This document shows, piece after piece, positions 23,886-32,771 of a stretch of 64,000 bases of DNA (its first letter is position 1; each line of letters starts with the position of its first letter). Where the stretch lies: contig CAMYKT010000001.1 in the NCBI GenBank assembly GCA_947259185.1, positions 68,313 to 132,312 of the forward strand, written 5' to 3'. Source of the DNA: an uncultured Methanobacteriaceae archaeon (lineage in GTDB: Archaea; Methanobacteriota; Methanobacteria; Methanobacteriales; Methanobacteriaceae). A program made the translations under genes and the position numbers. Under the pieces are notes generated by a model. That model saw only the letters and a list, made by a program, of their open reading frames with translations, was not told where the DNA came from and ran no database searches.

Positions 23886-25559
23886 ATGTCACAAAAAGTG
23901 GAAATGAGATATAAAGTAATGGTAGATGTATATGAAGCTCTGGATGCTACCACCAAAAGATTGGAAAAAACGGATATTCTGTCTGATTTCTTTTCCAGGG
24001 TTGAAAAAGATTTACTGCCGGTAGTAACCATTATGGCACTGGGAAAGGTTTTCCCGGTTTGGAGTGAGAATGAGCTGGGCATTGGCTCTAAACTACTTAT
24101 GAAATCCATAGCAATGGTGGTTGGGGTCACGACATTGGAAGTTGAGGACCAGATACGAGATCAGGGAGATATTGGATCTGCCACTGAAATATTATATAAA
24201 AAAAGATCTCAGACCACCTTTTTTTCAAAGCCCCTGACCATAGGCATGGTTTATAATAATTTAAGAAAATTAGCCAAAATTTCAGGAAATAAAGCACAAT
24301 CACGCAAAATTGATATTATTCTGGAATTATTGTCACTTGCATCTCCTCAGGAAGCAAAATACATTACCCGTACCGTTCTAGAAGAACTAAGGGTGGGGGT
24401 AGGCGAAGGTACTATCAGAGACTCTATTTCACAGGCATTTGGGGTGGATAAAAAACTCCTGGAAAGGGCCCACATGCTAACCAATGATCTGGGTATGGTG
24501 GCTAAAGTCGCCCATGCTGAAGGAGAAGAAGGACTCAAATCACTATCTTTAAAACCTGGAAAACCAGTTAAGCCTATGTTAGCTCAGTTAGCCGATGGAA
24601 TTAAGGAAACTGTATTGGAAATGGGCCGTATCTATTGTGAAACTAAATATGATGGTATACGAGTACAGATTCACCGTAAAGGATCTCAAATAATGATTTT
24701 CACCCGTAGGCTGGAAAATATTAGCAATGCCCTGCCGGATGTTATCCAGTACATAGAAGAAGCCCTACCACATCATGATTTCATTGTAGAAGGGGAAATA
24801 ATCGTTACCAAGCAGGGTAAACCTATTTCCTTTCAATATATCCTCCAGCGAGTACGCCGTAAATATGATATTGAGAAAGTAATGGAAAGTGTTCCCCTGA
24901 CCCTGTATCTTTTTGATGTTTTATATTATAAAGAACCTTTAATTGACGCTCCCCTGGAAATAAGAAGAGAAAATCTGGAAAGTATGGTTAAAACCATGGA
25001 TAATCAGGTGGAACTCTCCAAACAGGTAAAAGTAACCATGGATAATGTTGGAGATGCGGAGAATCTTTTTAAAGAATCTATTGAATTAGGTCATGAGGGC
25101 ATAATGCTCAAGGATCCCCAGGCACCGTACATCCCGGGCATCCGGGGTAAGAAAATGCTTAAATATAAGGCTGAACCAGAATCCCTGGATCTGGTGGTGG
25201 TGGGAGGTACCTATGGCAAGGGTAAAAGGGCCCACTGGATAGGTTCCTATTTGCTGGCCTTAAATGATGAGGACGGAGAATTAAAAACCATTGCTCATGT
25301 GGCCACGGGTCTGGGTGAAAAAACACTCCTAGAATTATCAAATAGAATGGAGGAACTTGCTATAGAGAGGAGGGGAAGGCAGATTAAAGTTAAACCCCAT
25401 ATTATCCTGGAAATTTCATATAGTGAGATTGTTAAAAGCCCGGAATATGAGAGCGGATATTCGCTCCGCTTTCCGGTGGTTAAAAAAATCAGAGATGATC
25501 TCAGTATAGAAGATATTGATACGGTGTCCCGGGTGGATTCTATGTTCAAAAGGCCCTGA
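23886..25559 (+). CDS. lig: ATP-dependent DNA ligase
   Basis: The 557-residue protein joins DNA nicks. It has the N-terminal DNA-binding domain (1-210), the adenylation domain with catalytic Lys254 in motif KYDGIR, then motif III-like LYLFDVLYY, motif IV EGIMLKDPQAPY, motif V LKYKAEPESLDLVVVG and an OB domain ending near residue 550. The size is typical of archaeal LigI. GGGG lies 5 nt before ATG 23886. It is a single gene, 243 nt after the upstream regulator in a region with no other gene. Confidence 0.96.
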   Translation: MSQKVEMRYKVMVDVYEALDATTKRLEKTDILSDFFSRVEKDLLPVVTIMALGKVFPVWSENELGIGSKLLMKSIAMVVGVTTLEVEDQIRDQGDIGSATEILYKKRSQTTFFSKPLTIGMVYNNLRKLAKISGNKAQSRKIDIILELLSLASPQEAKYITRTVLEELRVGVGEGTIRDSISQAFGVDKKLLERAHMLTNDLGMVAKVAHAEGEEGLKSLSLKPGKPVKPMLAQLADGIKETVLEMGRIYCETKYDGIRVQIHRKGSQIMIFTRRLENISNALPDVIQYIEEALPHHDFIVEGEIIVTKQGKPISFQYILQRVRRKYDIEKVMESVPLTLYLFDVLYYKEPLIDAPLEIRRENLESMVKTMDNQVELSKQVKVTMDNVGDAENLFKESIELGHEGIMLKDPQAPYIPGIRGKKMLKYKAEPESLDLVVVGGTYGKGKRAHWIGSYLLALNDEDGELKTIAHVATGLGEKTLLELSNRMEELAIERRGRQIKVKPHIILEISYSEIVKSPEYESGYSLRFPVVKKIRDDLSIEDIDTVSRVDSMFKRP

Positions 25560-25705
25560 TTATTTTTAACTAGATTAAAATTTTTTAATTCAAAATTCCA
25601 ATTTTATAATAATTAGCACCACATTATTACTTTTTTAGGTAACTTTATATAATAATACATACTAATTTTAAATTAAGTAATACTAAATTAGCTTGGGGTA
25701 TTCTG

Positions 25706-26104
25706 ATGCAACTTACAGATCAACAACTTTTTAAAATCGCTTTTTTAACTGCCATAATAGGAATGGGGGGAATGATCATTTTTGCAGGGGACATAAGCCC
25801 GCGTAACATTAAAATTGTAGAAATTAATCCGGGTATGCTGGATGAAGAGGTATGTATTGAGGGGCTGGTGGAAAAAGTAGAAAAGGCCTTTAAAAGCGAT
25901 ACCTATTTTTTGACCATTAATGATGGAACTGGTAAAATCAGGATAGTGATTTTTGAGAGTACTGCTCATGAAATAGAAAAAAATGGTTTCAATGTACAAT
26001 ATTTTGATAAAAAAAGAATAAGAGTCATGGGCAGGGTAAATGAATACAGGGGAAATATGGGTTTGATTTTAAAAGATGCTAAAAGCCTCAAAATTTTAGC
26101 ATGA
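25706..26104 (+). CDS. membrane-anchored OB-fold protein
   Basis: The 132-residue protein begins with a hydrophobic helix (about 9-27, FKIAFLTAIIGMGGMIIFAG). An OB-fold nucleic-acid-binding-like domain at about 40-130 follows (VCIEGLVEKVEKAF, YFLTINDGTGKIRIVIF, KRIRVMGRVNEYRGNMGLIL). Similar OB folds occur in tRNA-anti and nuclease-associated proteins. An OB domain tethered to the membrane is unusual, and the helix could alternatively be a signal for export. Its role is unknown. It converges with the downstream membrane protein with a 12-nt gap. Confidence 0.65.
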   Translation: MQLTDQQLFKIAFLTAIIGMGGMIIFAGDISPRNIKIVEINPGMLDEEVCIEGLVEKVEKAFKSDTYFLTINDGTGKIRIVIFESTAHEIEKNGFNVQYFDKKRIRVMGRVNEYRGNMGLILKDAKSLKILA

Positions 26105-26116
26105 TAAATGATATTT

Positions 26117-27124
26117 TCAAGACTTTTTAATACCTTTGCTATCCAGGGTGTATTTTTTGATTTCATCTAATATTTCATGGGCATAAAATGAAGAAAATAT
26201 TAATCCCAAAGCACTTACTATCCAGAACGATAATAATCTATCTGTCAGAGCAATACTTCCTGCTAAATCTCCAGAAACACCAAAAATAACAAATAAGCCG
26301 GTCATAGATAATTCTATAGAGCCAATACCTCCTGGGAGAGCACTAATAACCCCTATGAAATTGGCCAGTAAAAAAATTATTACCACTGATACCAGACTAA
26401 TTTCCACATCAAAGGCATAAAAAACAACTAAAAGCCTCAGACATTCTATTAACCAGCATGATACTGATAAAAATATCATTATGCTCATATTTTTAAAACT
26501 GGTAAAGGAATGGGTATACTCCACCATACCATGGAGCCCTTCAATGGCTTTATTATAAAAATTATCTATAACCTCTGCTTTAAGTGGCAGTTTTTCTAAA
26601 AAGGGGTGAATTTTTTTATAAATCATTATACTACTACTTTCTCTCCAGTTAACCACATAAATCAGGGCCACCATTCCCAGGGGAAGAATTGCCCCTATTA
26701 TAGAAAGAAAACGTATTTTAGGTATTAAAAAACTGGAAGCAATTAAAAAGATTCCAACAATCACCAGGTCAAAAAATCTCTCAGTCAAACCAGCAGATAG
26801 GCCTTCTGAAACTTCAATATTATTTATTTTTTTTCCAGCAAGAGCAGTAACTGGTTCTCCAGCACTTCGCACTGGTGAAAAATTACCTGCAAAAAGTCCT
26901 ATGGTTTTTACCACAAAATTATTTTTAAAATCCCAGGGCTTATTTATTATAAAACCCCATCTAAAAGCCCTCAAACCCACACCTAACAGGTGAATAATTA
27001 CTGCCAGTAAAAGCAATAACCAGTTAGCAGATCCTATCTCTTTTAATAAGTTCAGGGGCCCTATCCATAGTATAAGTACTATTACTAAAATCAAACTTAG
27101 AGAAAGGACATAATAACGCTTCAA
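26117..27124 (-). CDS. lysylphosphatidylglycerol synthase TM-region / flippase-like membrane protein (UPF0104)
   Basis: The 335-residue protein has about eight hydrophobic segments and the family motifs LLLLAVIIHLLGVGLRAFRW (near residue 40), NFSPVRSAGEPVTAL (about 85) and SALPGGIGSIELSMTGLF (about 265). Members lacking the soluble synthase domain are thought to move polyprenyl-linked sugars or other lipids. It overlaps the upstream GT2 gene by 4 nt, suggesting that the pair makes and moves a lipid-linked sugar. Confidence 0.82.
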   Translation of the reverse strand: MKRYYVLSLSLILVIVLILWIGPLNLLKEIGSANWLLLLLAVIIHLLGVGLRAFRWGFIINKPWDFKNNFVVKTIGLFAGNFSPVRSAGEPVTALAGKKINNIEVSEGLSAGLTERFFDLVIVGIFLIASSFLIPKIRFLSIIGAILPLGMVALIYVVNWRESSSIMIYKKIHPFLEKLPLKAEVIDNFYNKAIEGLHGMVEYTHSFTSFKNMSIMIFLSVSCWLIECLRLLVVFYAFDVEISLVSVVIIFLLANFIGVISALPGGIGSIELSMTGLFVIFGVSGDLAGSIALTDRLLSFWIVSALGLIFSSFYAHEILDEIKKYTLDSKGIKKS

Positions 27125-27804
27125 GGAAAAACTCTCCTTTTAAATTTCCTCAATATGCGTTTAATTACAAAAAACAAATATTTTAGGGCGTGTTTACTGG
27201 TAACATAAGACTTTTCTTCACCATAATAACAGGGTATATTTACCTCCTCCAATTGCAGATTATTTTTATAGGCCAGATATAACATTTCTGACTCAAAAAT
27301 ATAGTCATTGTACCCTATATCCAGAAATATATTGCCTGCTGTAGAGGATAATGCCCTGAAACCACTTTGACTATCAGTTAAACTGTAGCCAGTCAATTTA
27401 CTGATAATAAAAGTGGTGAAGCGGTTAGAAATTCTTCTTTGAATGGGCATATAAGGGGGCGAACCTCCTTTAAAACGGGATCCAATAACCAGATCATTCC
27501 CATTCACTTTTGAAGATAGAAGAGGTATCAAATGGGGATCATGTTGACCATCTCCATCTATAAACACCATTGTTTCATAATCATAATCTCGAGCATATTT
27601 AATACCTGTTTTTAAGGCAGCACCCTTGCCTAAATTATGGGGGTGGCTTATTACAACTGCACCTGCATTTTTCGCCAAAAGAGCAGTATCATCCTGGGAT
27701 CCATCATCAATAACCAGAACCTCTGAATACTTTAAAGATTCCATAACCACTCGGATTATGGCTTCTTCCTCATTATAGGCGGGAATGATGATTATTAATT
27801 TCAT
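27121..27804 (-). CDS. family 2 glycosyltransferase, dolichol-phosphate sugar synthase-like
   Basis: About 227 residues from MKLIIIIPAYNEEEAI. The GT-A fold is marked by the nucleotide site VLVIDDGSQDDT, the DXD-like FIDGDGQHDP near residue 95 and GSRFKGG. No C-terminal membrane helix is apparent. It likely transfers a sugar from a nucleotide donor to a polyprenyl phosphate. The frame extends upstream to 27870, but the GT2 fold begins exactly at ATG 27804. It is coupled to the flippase-like gene and divergent from the GT-C gene. Confidence 0.86.
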   Translation of the reverse strand: MKLIIIIPAYNEEEAIIRVVMESLKYSEVLVIDDGSQDDTALLAKNAGAVVISHPHNLGKGAALKTGIKYARDYDYETMVFIDGDGQHDPHLIPLLSSKVNGNDLVIGSRFKGGSPPYMPIQRRISNRFTTFIISKLTGYSLTDSQSGFRALSSTAGNIFLDIGYNDYIFESEMLYLAYKNNLQLEEVNIPCYYGEEKSYVTSKHALKYLFFVIKRILRKFKRRVFP

Positions 27805-27927
27805 ATGAGTGGTCCTTATATTTTGATTATTACAAAATACAAATTGCATTAAATACGCCACAATATGCAATTACTTATATTTAAATATTAAATATATTTT
27901 TAATCTTAAGCATAGAACGGTGATTTA

Positions 27928-29346
27928 TTGCATTTTCCTATCCTGCCCAAAATTAAAGAAAACAAGAATATTATATTTATCTTTATTCCGGCTCTTATAA
28001 CATTTTGCCTGATATTAATTCCTACTTTCAGATATCAATGGCCACTGAGCTGGGACATATTTTATCATATACATATCAGTCAGCTCTATTTAGAAAATGG
28101 AGTTATTTTTTTTGATGATTTAACCTATGCTCCCTATGGAAGGCCGATTTTTTATCCGCCCCTTTTTCATTTTTTTCTTATTTCATTAAAAGAAATATTG
28201 GGATGGACTGTATTTGACTCAGCCCGATATATGCAACCATTCCTGGGCTCTTTAACCATACTTTCATTTTCTTTTGTTGCTTACCGGATGTACAATGCCA
28301 CTACTGGCTTTTTAACCGGTATTTTTGTGATGTTCACCACTTTTTTCAGCAGAATGATTATTCCCATACCCGAAACAATGGCCTTAATTCTCTTACCACT
28401 TCTGGCTTATTTTTATTACATTTCCCTGGAAAATAATAAATTAATTCCGGCACTTTTAGCAGGGATACTACTGGGCTTGGCATTTTTAACCCATTTACTT
28501 TCATCAGGCATTATACTCTTAATTATCCTGATATATACTCTTATTATATGGTGGGTTCAAAAAGAACCGGTAATAAAATATTTTTCAGTTTTATTGGCCA
28601 CTTCTATGGTGATAGCTGCGGTGTGGTATGCGCCCCTAATTTTAAGCTATGGCTTTTCATTTAAATCCCCTCCGGCCCAGGGAATTGAACTTTTTAAATA
28701 TTTAACCCTTTTCGGGATATTTCCTTTAATATTTTCATTTATAGGCTCTTTTTATGTATTCAAAAGAAGAAAAAAGCAGGATTTACTTATATTATCCTGG
28801 GCAATAACTATCCTGCTACTCAGTCTGGCTCATTTTATAGGAATTCCCGTACTCAGTGAAAGAATCTTAAACTTTGCGGTTTTCCCTTTAATGGTTTTGG
28901 CAGGGTTGGGTATCCAATGCATAGTTGTAGAAGGTGATAAAAGGCCGGCATATATTTTAATGGCATTATTTATAATTTTCGGCTTCAGTTTTGGTTACAG
29001 TACAGTTAACTCTGCATCACCTTCCATAAAACAGGCTGATTTTGAATTATCTAAATGGTTTAAGGATAATGGGGATAAAGAAAGTGTAGTGGTAGCTTAT
29101 AACTATGAATTGGATCCTTTCATTGTATCCATTTCCCGGCAGCCGGTCTCTGCAGGGGGTTATGCCCCGGGTATGATTCATGGATTGAATATATTAAAAT
29201 ATTTACAGGCTGATTTTGATAGAAATGATATCCAGCAGGATCAGGTAGGCTATATAATTTTACCTCGTGGTGTGGCAGAACCACCTTATTCTAGATTAGT
29301 TTATTTAAATAAAAATTATAAAGTTTTTGAATTAGAAAAAGATTAA
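27928..29346 (+). CDS. multi-span membrane glycosyltransferase-like protein (GT-C type)
   Basis: The 472-residue protein has about ten membrane helices. A luminal/external acidic motif sits early (PLSWDIFYHIHISQLYLENG, near residue 40), typical of GT-C enzymes that use polyprenyl-phosphate sugars. A short soluble tail of about 110 residues follows the last helix. It probably glycosylates surface polymers or proteins outside the membrane, using lipid-linked donors made by the adjacent genes. Substrate unknown. The start is TTG 27928 behind GGTGAT. Confidence 0.7.
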   Translation: MHFPILPKIKENKNIIFIFIPALITFCLILIPTFRYQWPLSWDIFYHIHISQLYLENGVIFFDDLTYAPYGRPIFYPPLFHFFLISLKEILGWTVFDSARYMQPFLGSLTILSFSFVAYRMYNATTGFLTGIFVMFTTFFSRMIIPIPETMALILLPLLAYFYYISLENNKLIPALLAGILLGLAFLTHLLSSGIILLIILIYTLIIWWVQKEPVIKYFSVLLATSMVIAAVWYAPLILSYGFSFKSPPAQGIELFKYLTLFGIFPLIFSFIGSFYVFKRRKKQDLLILSWAITILLLSLAHFIGIPVLSERILNFAVFPLMVLAGLGIQCIVVEGDKRPAYILMALFIIFGFSFGYSTVNSASPSIKQADFELSKWFKDNGDKESVVVAYNYELDPFIVSISRQPVSAGGYAPGMIHGLNILKYLQADFDRNDIQQDQVGYIILPRGVAEPPYSRLVYLNKNYKVFELEKD

Positions 29347-29422
29347 TATAACTCCTTTTAAAAAGTTTTTATAAATTTGAGGGGATTAGTTTAAAATAAA
29401 TAATTAGACAGGACTCGATAAA

Positions 29423-30781
29423 ATGAAAAGATTATTTGGTACATTTGGTGTTAGGAGAATTGCTAATCATGAATTAACACCTGAATTTGCTTCTAAACTA
29501 GCTTCAGCATATGGAACTCTAATTCAGGGTAAAATTGCGGTAGGTGGAGATCCTCGAACATCAACACCCCTGATAAAAATGTCGGTAATGGCCGGCCTGC
29601 TATCTGCTGGATGTGATGTGATAGATCTGGGTTTATTACCCACTCCGGCAGTTCAATACGCAGTCAGGAATTATTATGATGGAGGGGTTATAATCACCGC
29701 CTCCCACAATCCTCCTGAATACAATGGAATAAAATTCGTGGATGAAGATGGGATCGGGATTTCTGATGAAATGGAGGAAAAAATTGAAGATATTTTCTTC
29801 AATGAAAATCCTAGAAGAGCTAGCTGGAAGAATTTAGGTGAATTTAATACCCGGCCCGGATTGGTGAAAGAGTATCAGCAGCAGGTATTGAAACGGGTTA
29901 ATCAAGAGGCAATAAAAGATGCTAAATTAAAAGTGGTAGTTGATTGTGGATCAGGAGCAGCATGTTTCACAGCACCTTATATTTTAAGAGAATTAGGTTG
30001 TGAGGTCTTAACTTTGAACTGCCAGCCAGATGGATTTTTCCCTGGAAGAGACCCGGAACCGGTTGAGAATAATTTGCAAGAATTGATAGAAGTGGTTAAA
30101 TCAACTGGAGCGGATTTAGGTCTGGCCCATGATGGAGATGCAGATAGAACAATTTGTATTGATGAAAAGGGAAATTTTGTATTGGGTGATAAAACTTTTG
30201 CCCTGGTAGAAAAACAGCTTCTTCAGGAAAATAATGGAGGAATCATTGTTACCACCGTGGCCACCTCTTCTGCCATCTATGACATAGCACAAGAAAATAA
30301 GGGGGAAGTGATTACCACTGCAGTGGGTGATTTACTGGTTGCCCGAAAACTCAAAGAAAAAGAAGGTCTCTTTGGCGGGGAAGAAAATGGAGGTCTTATT
30401 TTCCCGGATTTTGTATATGGGAGGGATGCAGCACTCTCTGCAGCTAAAATAATTGAAATAATTGCCCTGGAGAAAAAACCACTATCAGAACTGGTTGCAG
30501 AATTACCAGTTTACTATTCTGAAAAAATGAAAATAAAATGTCCGGATGATATTAAAAATGAGGTGATGCAGCTAATTGCAGATGAAATTAGCCAGGACAA
30601 CCGTAATTTTGAATTAGATACCACGGACGGAGTTAAGATAATTACTCCCGAGGGATGGGTCATAATCAGGCCTTCCGGGACCGAACCAATTTTCAGATGT
30701 TTTTCAGAGTCTGATAACCCTCAAAATGCTGAAGAAATGGCCAAATGGGGAATTTCCCTGGTAGAAAAATATTTAAAATAA
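29423..30781 (+). CDS. phosphohexomutase, phosphoglucosamine/phosphomannomutase-like (paralog 1)
   Basis: The 452-residue alpha-D-phosphohexomutase has the phosphoserine loop ITASHNPP with Ser94, metal loop HDGDADR (near residue 235), sugar loop GGEENGG and phosphate loop RPSGTEP (near residue 418). It interconverts 6- and 1-phosphosugars. It resembles the mutase at 44180-45562 closely (both contain LNCQPDGFFPGR), so the two are paralogs. Location in the glycan block suggests a role in sugar-nucleotide supply. The exact sugar cannot be decided from sequence. Confidence 0.88.
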   Translation: MKRLFGTFGVRRIANHELTPEFASKLASAYGTLIQGKIAVGGDPRTSTPLIKMSVMAGLLSAGCDVIDLGLLPTPAVQYAVRNYYDGGVIITASHNPPEYNGIKFVDEDGIGISDEMEEKIEDIFFNENPRRASWKNLGEFNTRPGLVKEYQQQVLKRVNQEAIKDAKLKVVVDCGSGAACFTAPYILRELGCEVLTLNCQPDGFFPGRDPEPVENNLQELIEVVKSTGADLGLAHDGDADRTICIDEKGNFVLGDKTFALVEKQLLQENNGGIIVTTVATSSAIYDIAQENKGEVITTAVGDLLVARKLKEKEGLFGGEENGGLIFPDFVYGRDAALSAAKIIEIIALEKKPLSELVAELPVYYSEKMKIKCPDDIKNEVMQLIADEISQDNRNFELDTTDGVKIITPEGWVIIRPSGTEPIFRCFSESDNPQNAEEMAKWGISLVEKYLK

Positions 30782-30832
30782 TTATTAATTTAAATTTTAA
30801 ATTTTTAATTATTTTATACAAATTTCACTTAT

Positions 30833-32143
30833 TTATTTTCCTATTGCAGTCTCAGGCAACCTTTTCAGTATTTTTCGGGCTACTTTAAGTCCTATAGCAG
30901 CAGCAAGTAACATGGTGGGCATTCCCTGAGATCGGGGGACCAGAGATAAATCTCCCACCCATAAACCTGGGGGTAATTGCGCTGACCTCATATTTTTCAC
31001 ATCAACTGGTTCTAAGGGAAAAGTGCCCCCTAAATGTCCCCCATTATACATGCCCTGAATATAAGGCCCCTTCACGCCCGAATCTTTCATAATACGACTG
31101 ACTATCGCGCTGGCTTTTTTTAGAGTATCCATGTCTTGATGGGATAACTTCTTATCCACTTTTCCCTGGTAATCCACCTTTCCTTCTGCTGAATCTGCCA
31201 ATTTAACCATCATCCCCACCCGGTCATTTATTGATACTTTTCGCCAGGGCTTATGAAACCAGTGGGATAGTAGGTCTACATAAGGAGATATAATATAATC
31301 CTTCTGTTTACTGTACCAGACCATGGGGGGCTCTTTAAGCATTTTAGCCCCTTTAAATACTCCTCCCATAGTAAGAACCACATCTGCCCATAAGTGGGGG
31401 GAGGTTACTATCCCTGAATTTTCCAGAATCTGGGCGGTACCAATTCCCCCTGCAGCCAGCACTACCAGATCACTTTTATAAGTATTGGTCCCCATGATAG
31501 AACCTGTTTCTACTCCTTTAACTATCCCCTGTTCTATTATTACTTTTTTAACCGGGGAATTTATTTTAATAGCGGCTCCACTAGCACATGAATCATCAAT
31601 AAAATTTCTAGAATCCCATCGAGCCCCTTCAACACACCCCAATTCACATAGTCCACAGGAAATACATTTTTTCGCATTAACTGCTTTAGGTGTACTTTCA
31701 GGATTGAGACCTAAATTTGATGCGCTTTTAAACATTTCCCTACTTAAAGGTCGCCATCTTTTTTTAGGGAAGGTTGCCACGTTAATTAAATTTTCCAGCT
31801 CCTGAAATTCAGATTCCAGATTAAGGCCTATCTGGTGGAGGCCTTCCTCGGTCCGCACCAGGTTACCGCAGGTGAGAACAGTGCATCCTCCGGTAGTAAT
31901 TCCTCTAAATAGTGTCAGATCAGGAGATGATTTTATGGAATTCATGGGAGTGAATATTTTATTTATATTGGAAGCACTTCCTAAAATCCCTAACTTTCTA
32001 AAAGGCTCTGACCAGGAAACACGACGAGTAAATGGTTTAAAATTTCCTCCTGCTTCTAATATTAATACTTCTAACCCGTTTTTTGATAGTTCACGGGCTA
32101 TAGTAGCACCTGATGCTCCACTACCCACTACAATGGCTTTCAT
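30833..32143 (-). CDS. GMC-family FAD-dependent oxidoreductase
   Basis: The 436-residue protein has the Rossmann FAD site VVGSGASGATIARELSKNG at residues 5-23 with the following LILEAGG, FRGITTGGCTVL near residue 80 and a C-terminal VGDLSLVP segment. A cysteine-rich insert KKCISCGLCELGC near residue 165 is ferredoxin-like and shared with long-chain alcohol oxidase-type members. It probably oxidises an alcohol or reduces the aldehyde counterpart. It is last in the four-gene operon, starting immediately after the preceding stop codon. The physiological substrate and electron acceptor are unknown. Confidence 0.82.
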   Translation of the reverse strand: MKAIVVGSGASGATIARELSKNGLEVLILEAGGNFKPFTRRVSWSEPFRKLGILGSASNINKIFTPMNSIKSSPDLTLFRGITTGGCTVLTCGNLVRTEEGLHQIGLNLESEFQELENLINVATFPKKRWRPLSREMFKSASNLGLNPESTPKAVNAKKCISCGLCELGCVEGARWDSRNFIDDSCASGAAIKINSPVKKVIIEQGIVKGVETGSIMGTNTYKSDLVVLAAGGIGTAQILENSGIVTSPHLWADVVLTMGGVFKGAKMLKEPPMVWYSKQKDYIISPYVDLLSHWFHKPWRKVSINDRVGMMVKLADSAEGKVDYQGKVDKKLSHQDMDTLKKASAIVSRIMKDSGVKGPYIQGMYNGGHLGGTFPLEPVDVKNMRSAQLPPGLWVGDLSLVPRSQGMPTMLLAAAIGLKVARKILKRLPETAIGK

Positions 32144-32764
32144 TTAACTCTCCATTTCATTATTATTTTTAATTTTCAAACGGGCTTTACAACAGGAAGC
32201 CCCTTCGGTAATTCTTTTAATAAACTTCATTTCAAAGGCAGGATTCAAACCTTTCAGAACTCCTTCGTCTACTCCACTTAAAATATGGCAACTTAAGGGG
32301 GAATAATATGATGCAAGCTCGCAGTGTCTTATAATAATATGTGGATCATTTTTCAGATCCTGGAATTCAAATTCAATTCCTAAAACCTTATAAAGAATAT
32401 GAGCGGCAATCATAACTTCTTCAAGATCATCTTTAATACTCAATTTTTTTTTAAATTCTAATCCCAGACGATATCCCACTTCAAACATAGCCGGCCGAGC
32501 CAGCTCAATACTTCTTTCCCTACCCAGCAAATTTTCCAGTGCCTGGACCCGGGTTTCATGACCTTGAATCATTTTCAGGCGTATATGCTTTAAATTCCCT
32601 TTTAAGGGAATGGATAAAGGAGTTATATTTTTTAAAGAATCAGGGTTATGAATTTTAAGAATATTTTCCAGTTCATCCATGGTTAAACTGGCCAGATTAT
32701 TCAGTTCCTTTTTTAAAAGATATTCTGGTACCCACCAGGAAGCCAGCAATAATTTAAGATTCAT
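32144..32764 (-). CDS. ATC-hydrolase-like protein
   Basis: About 206 residues from MNLKLLLASWW. The middle part (LARPAMFEVGYRLGLEF) and the C-terminus (AFEMKFIKRITEGASCCKARLKI, with adjacent cysteines) resemble the L-2-amino-thiazoline-4-carboxylate hydrolase-like family, which is widespread in anaerobes and mostly uncharacterised. ATG 32764 is used because the upstream gene ends at 32772 and the longer frame to 32839 lacks support. It lies between a reductase-ligase fusion and a GMC oxidoreductase in one operon. The family assignment is moderate; a V4R-like domain is an alternative. Confidence 0.55.
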   Translation of the reverse strand: MNLKLLLASWWVPEYLLKKELNNLASLTMDELENILKIHNPDSLKNITPLSIPLKGNLKHIRLKMIQGHETRVQALENLLGRERSIELARPAMFEVGYRLGLEFKKKLSIKDDLEEVMIAAHILYKVLGIEFEFQDLKNDPHIIIRHCELASYYSPLSCHILSGVDEGVLKGLNPAFEMKFIKRITEGASCCKARLKIKNNNEMES

Positions 32765-32771
32765 TTTACAG

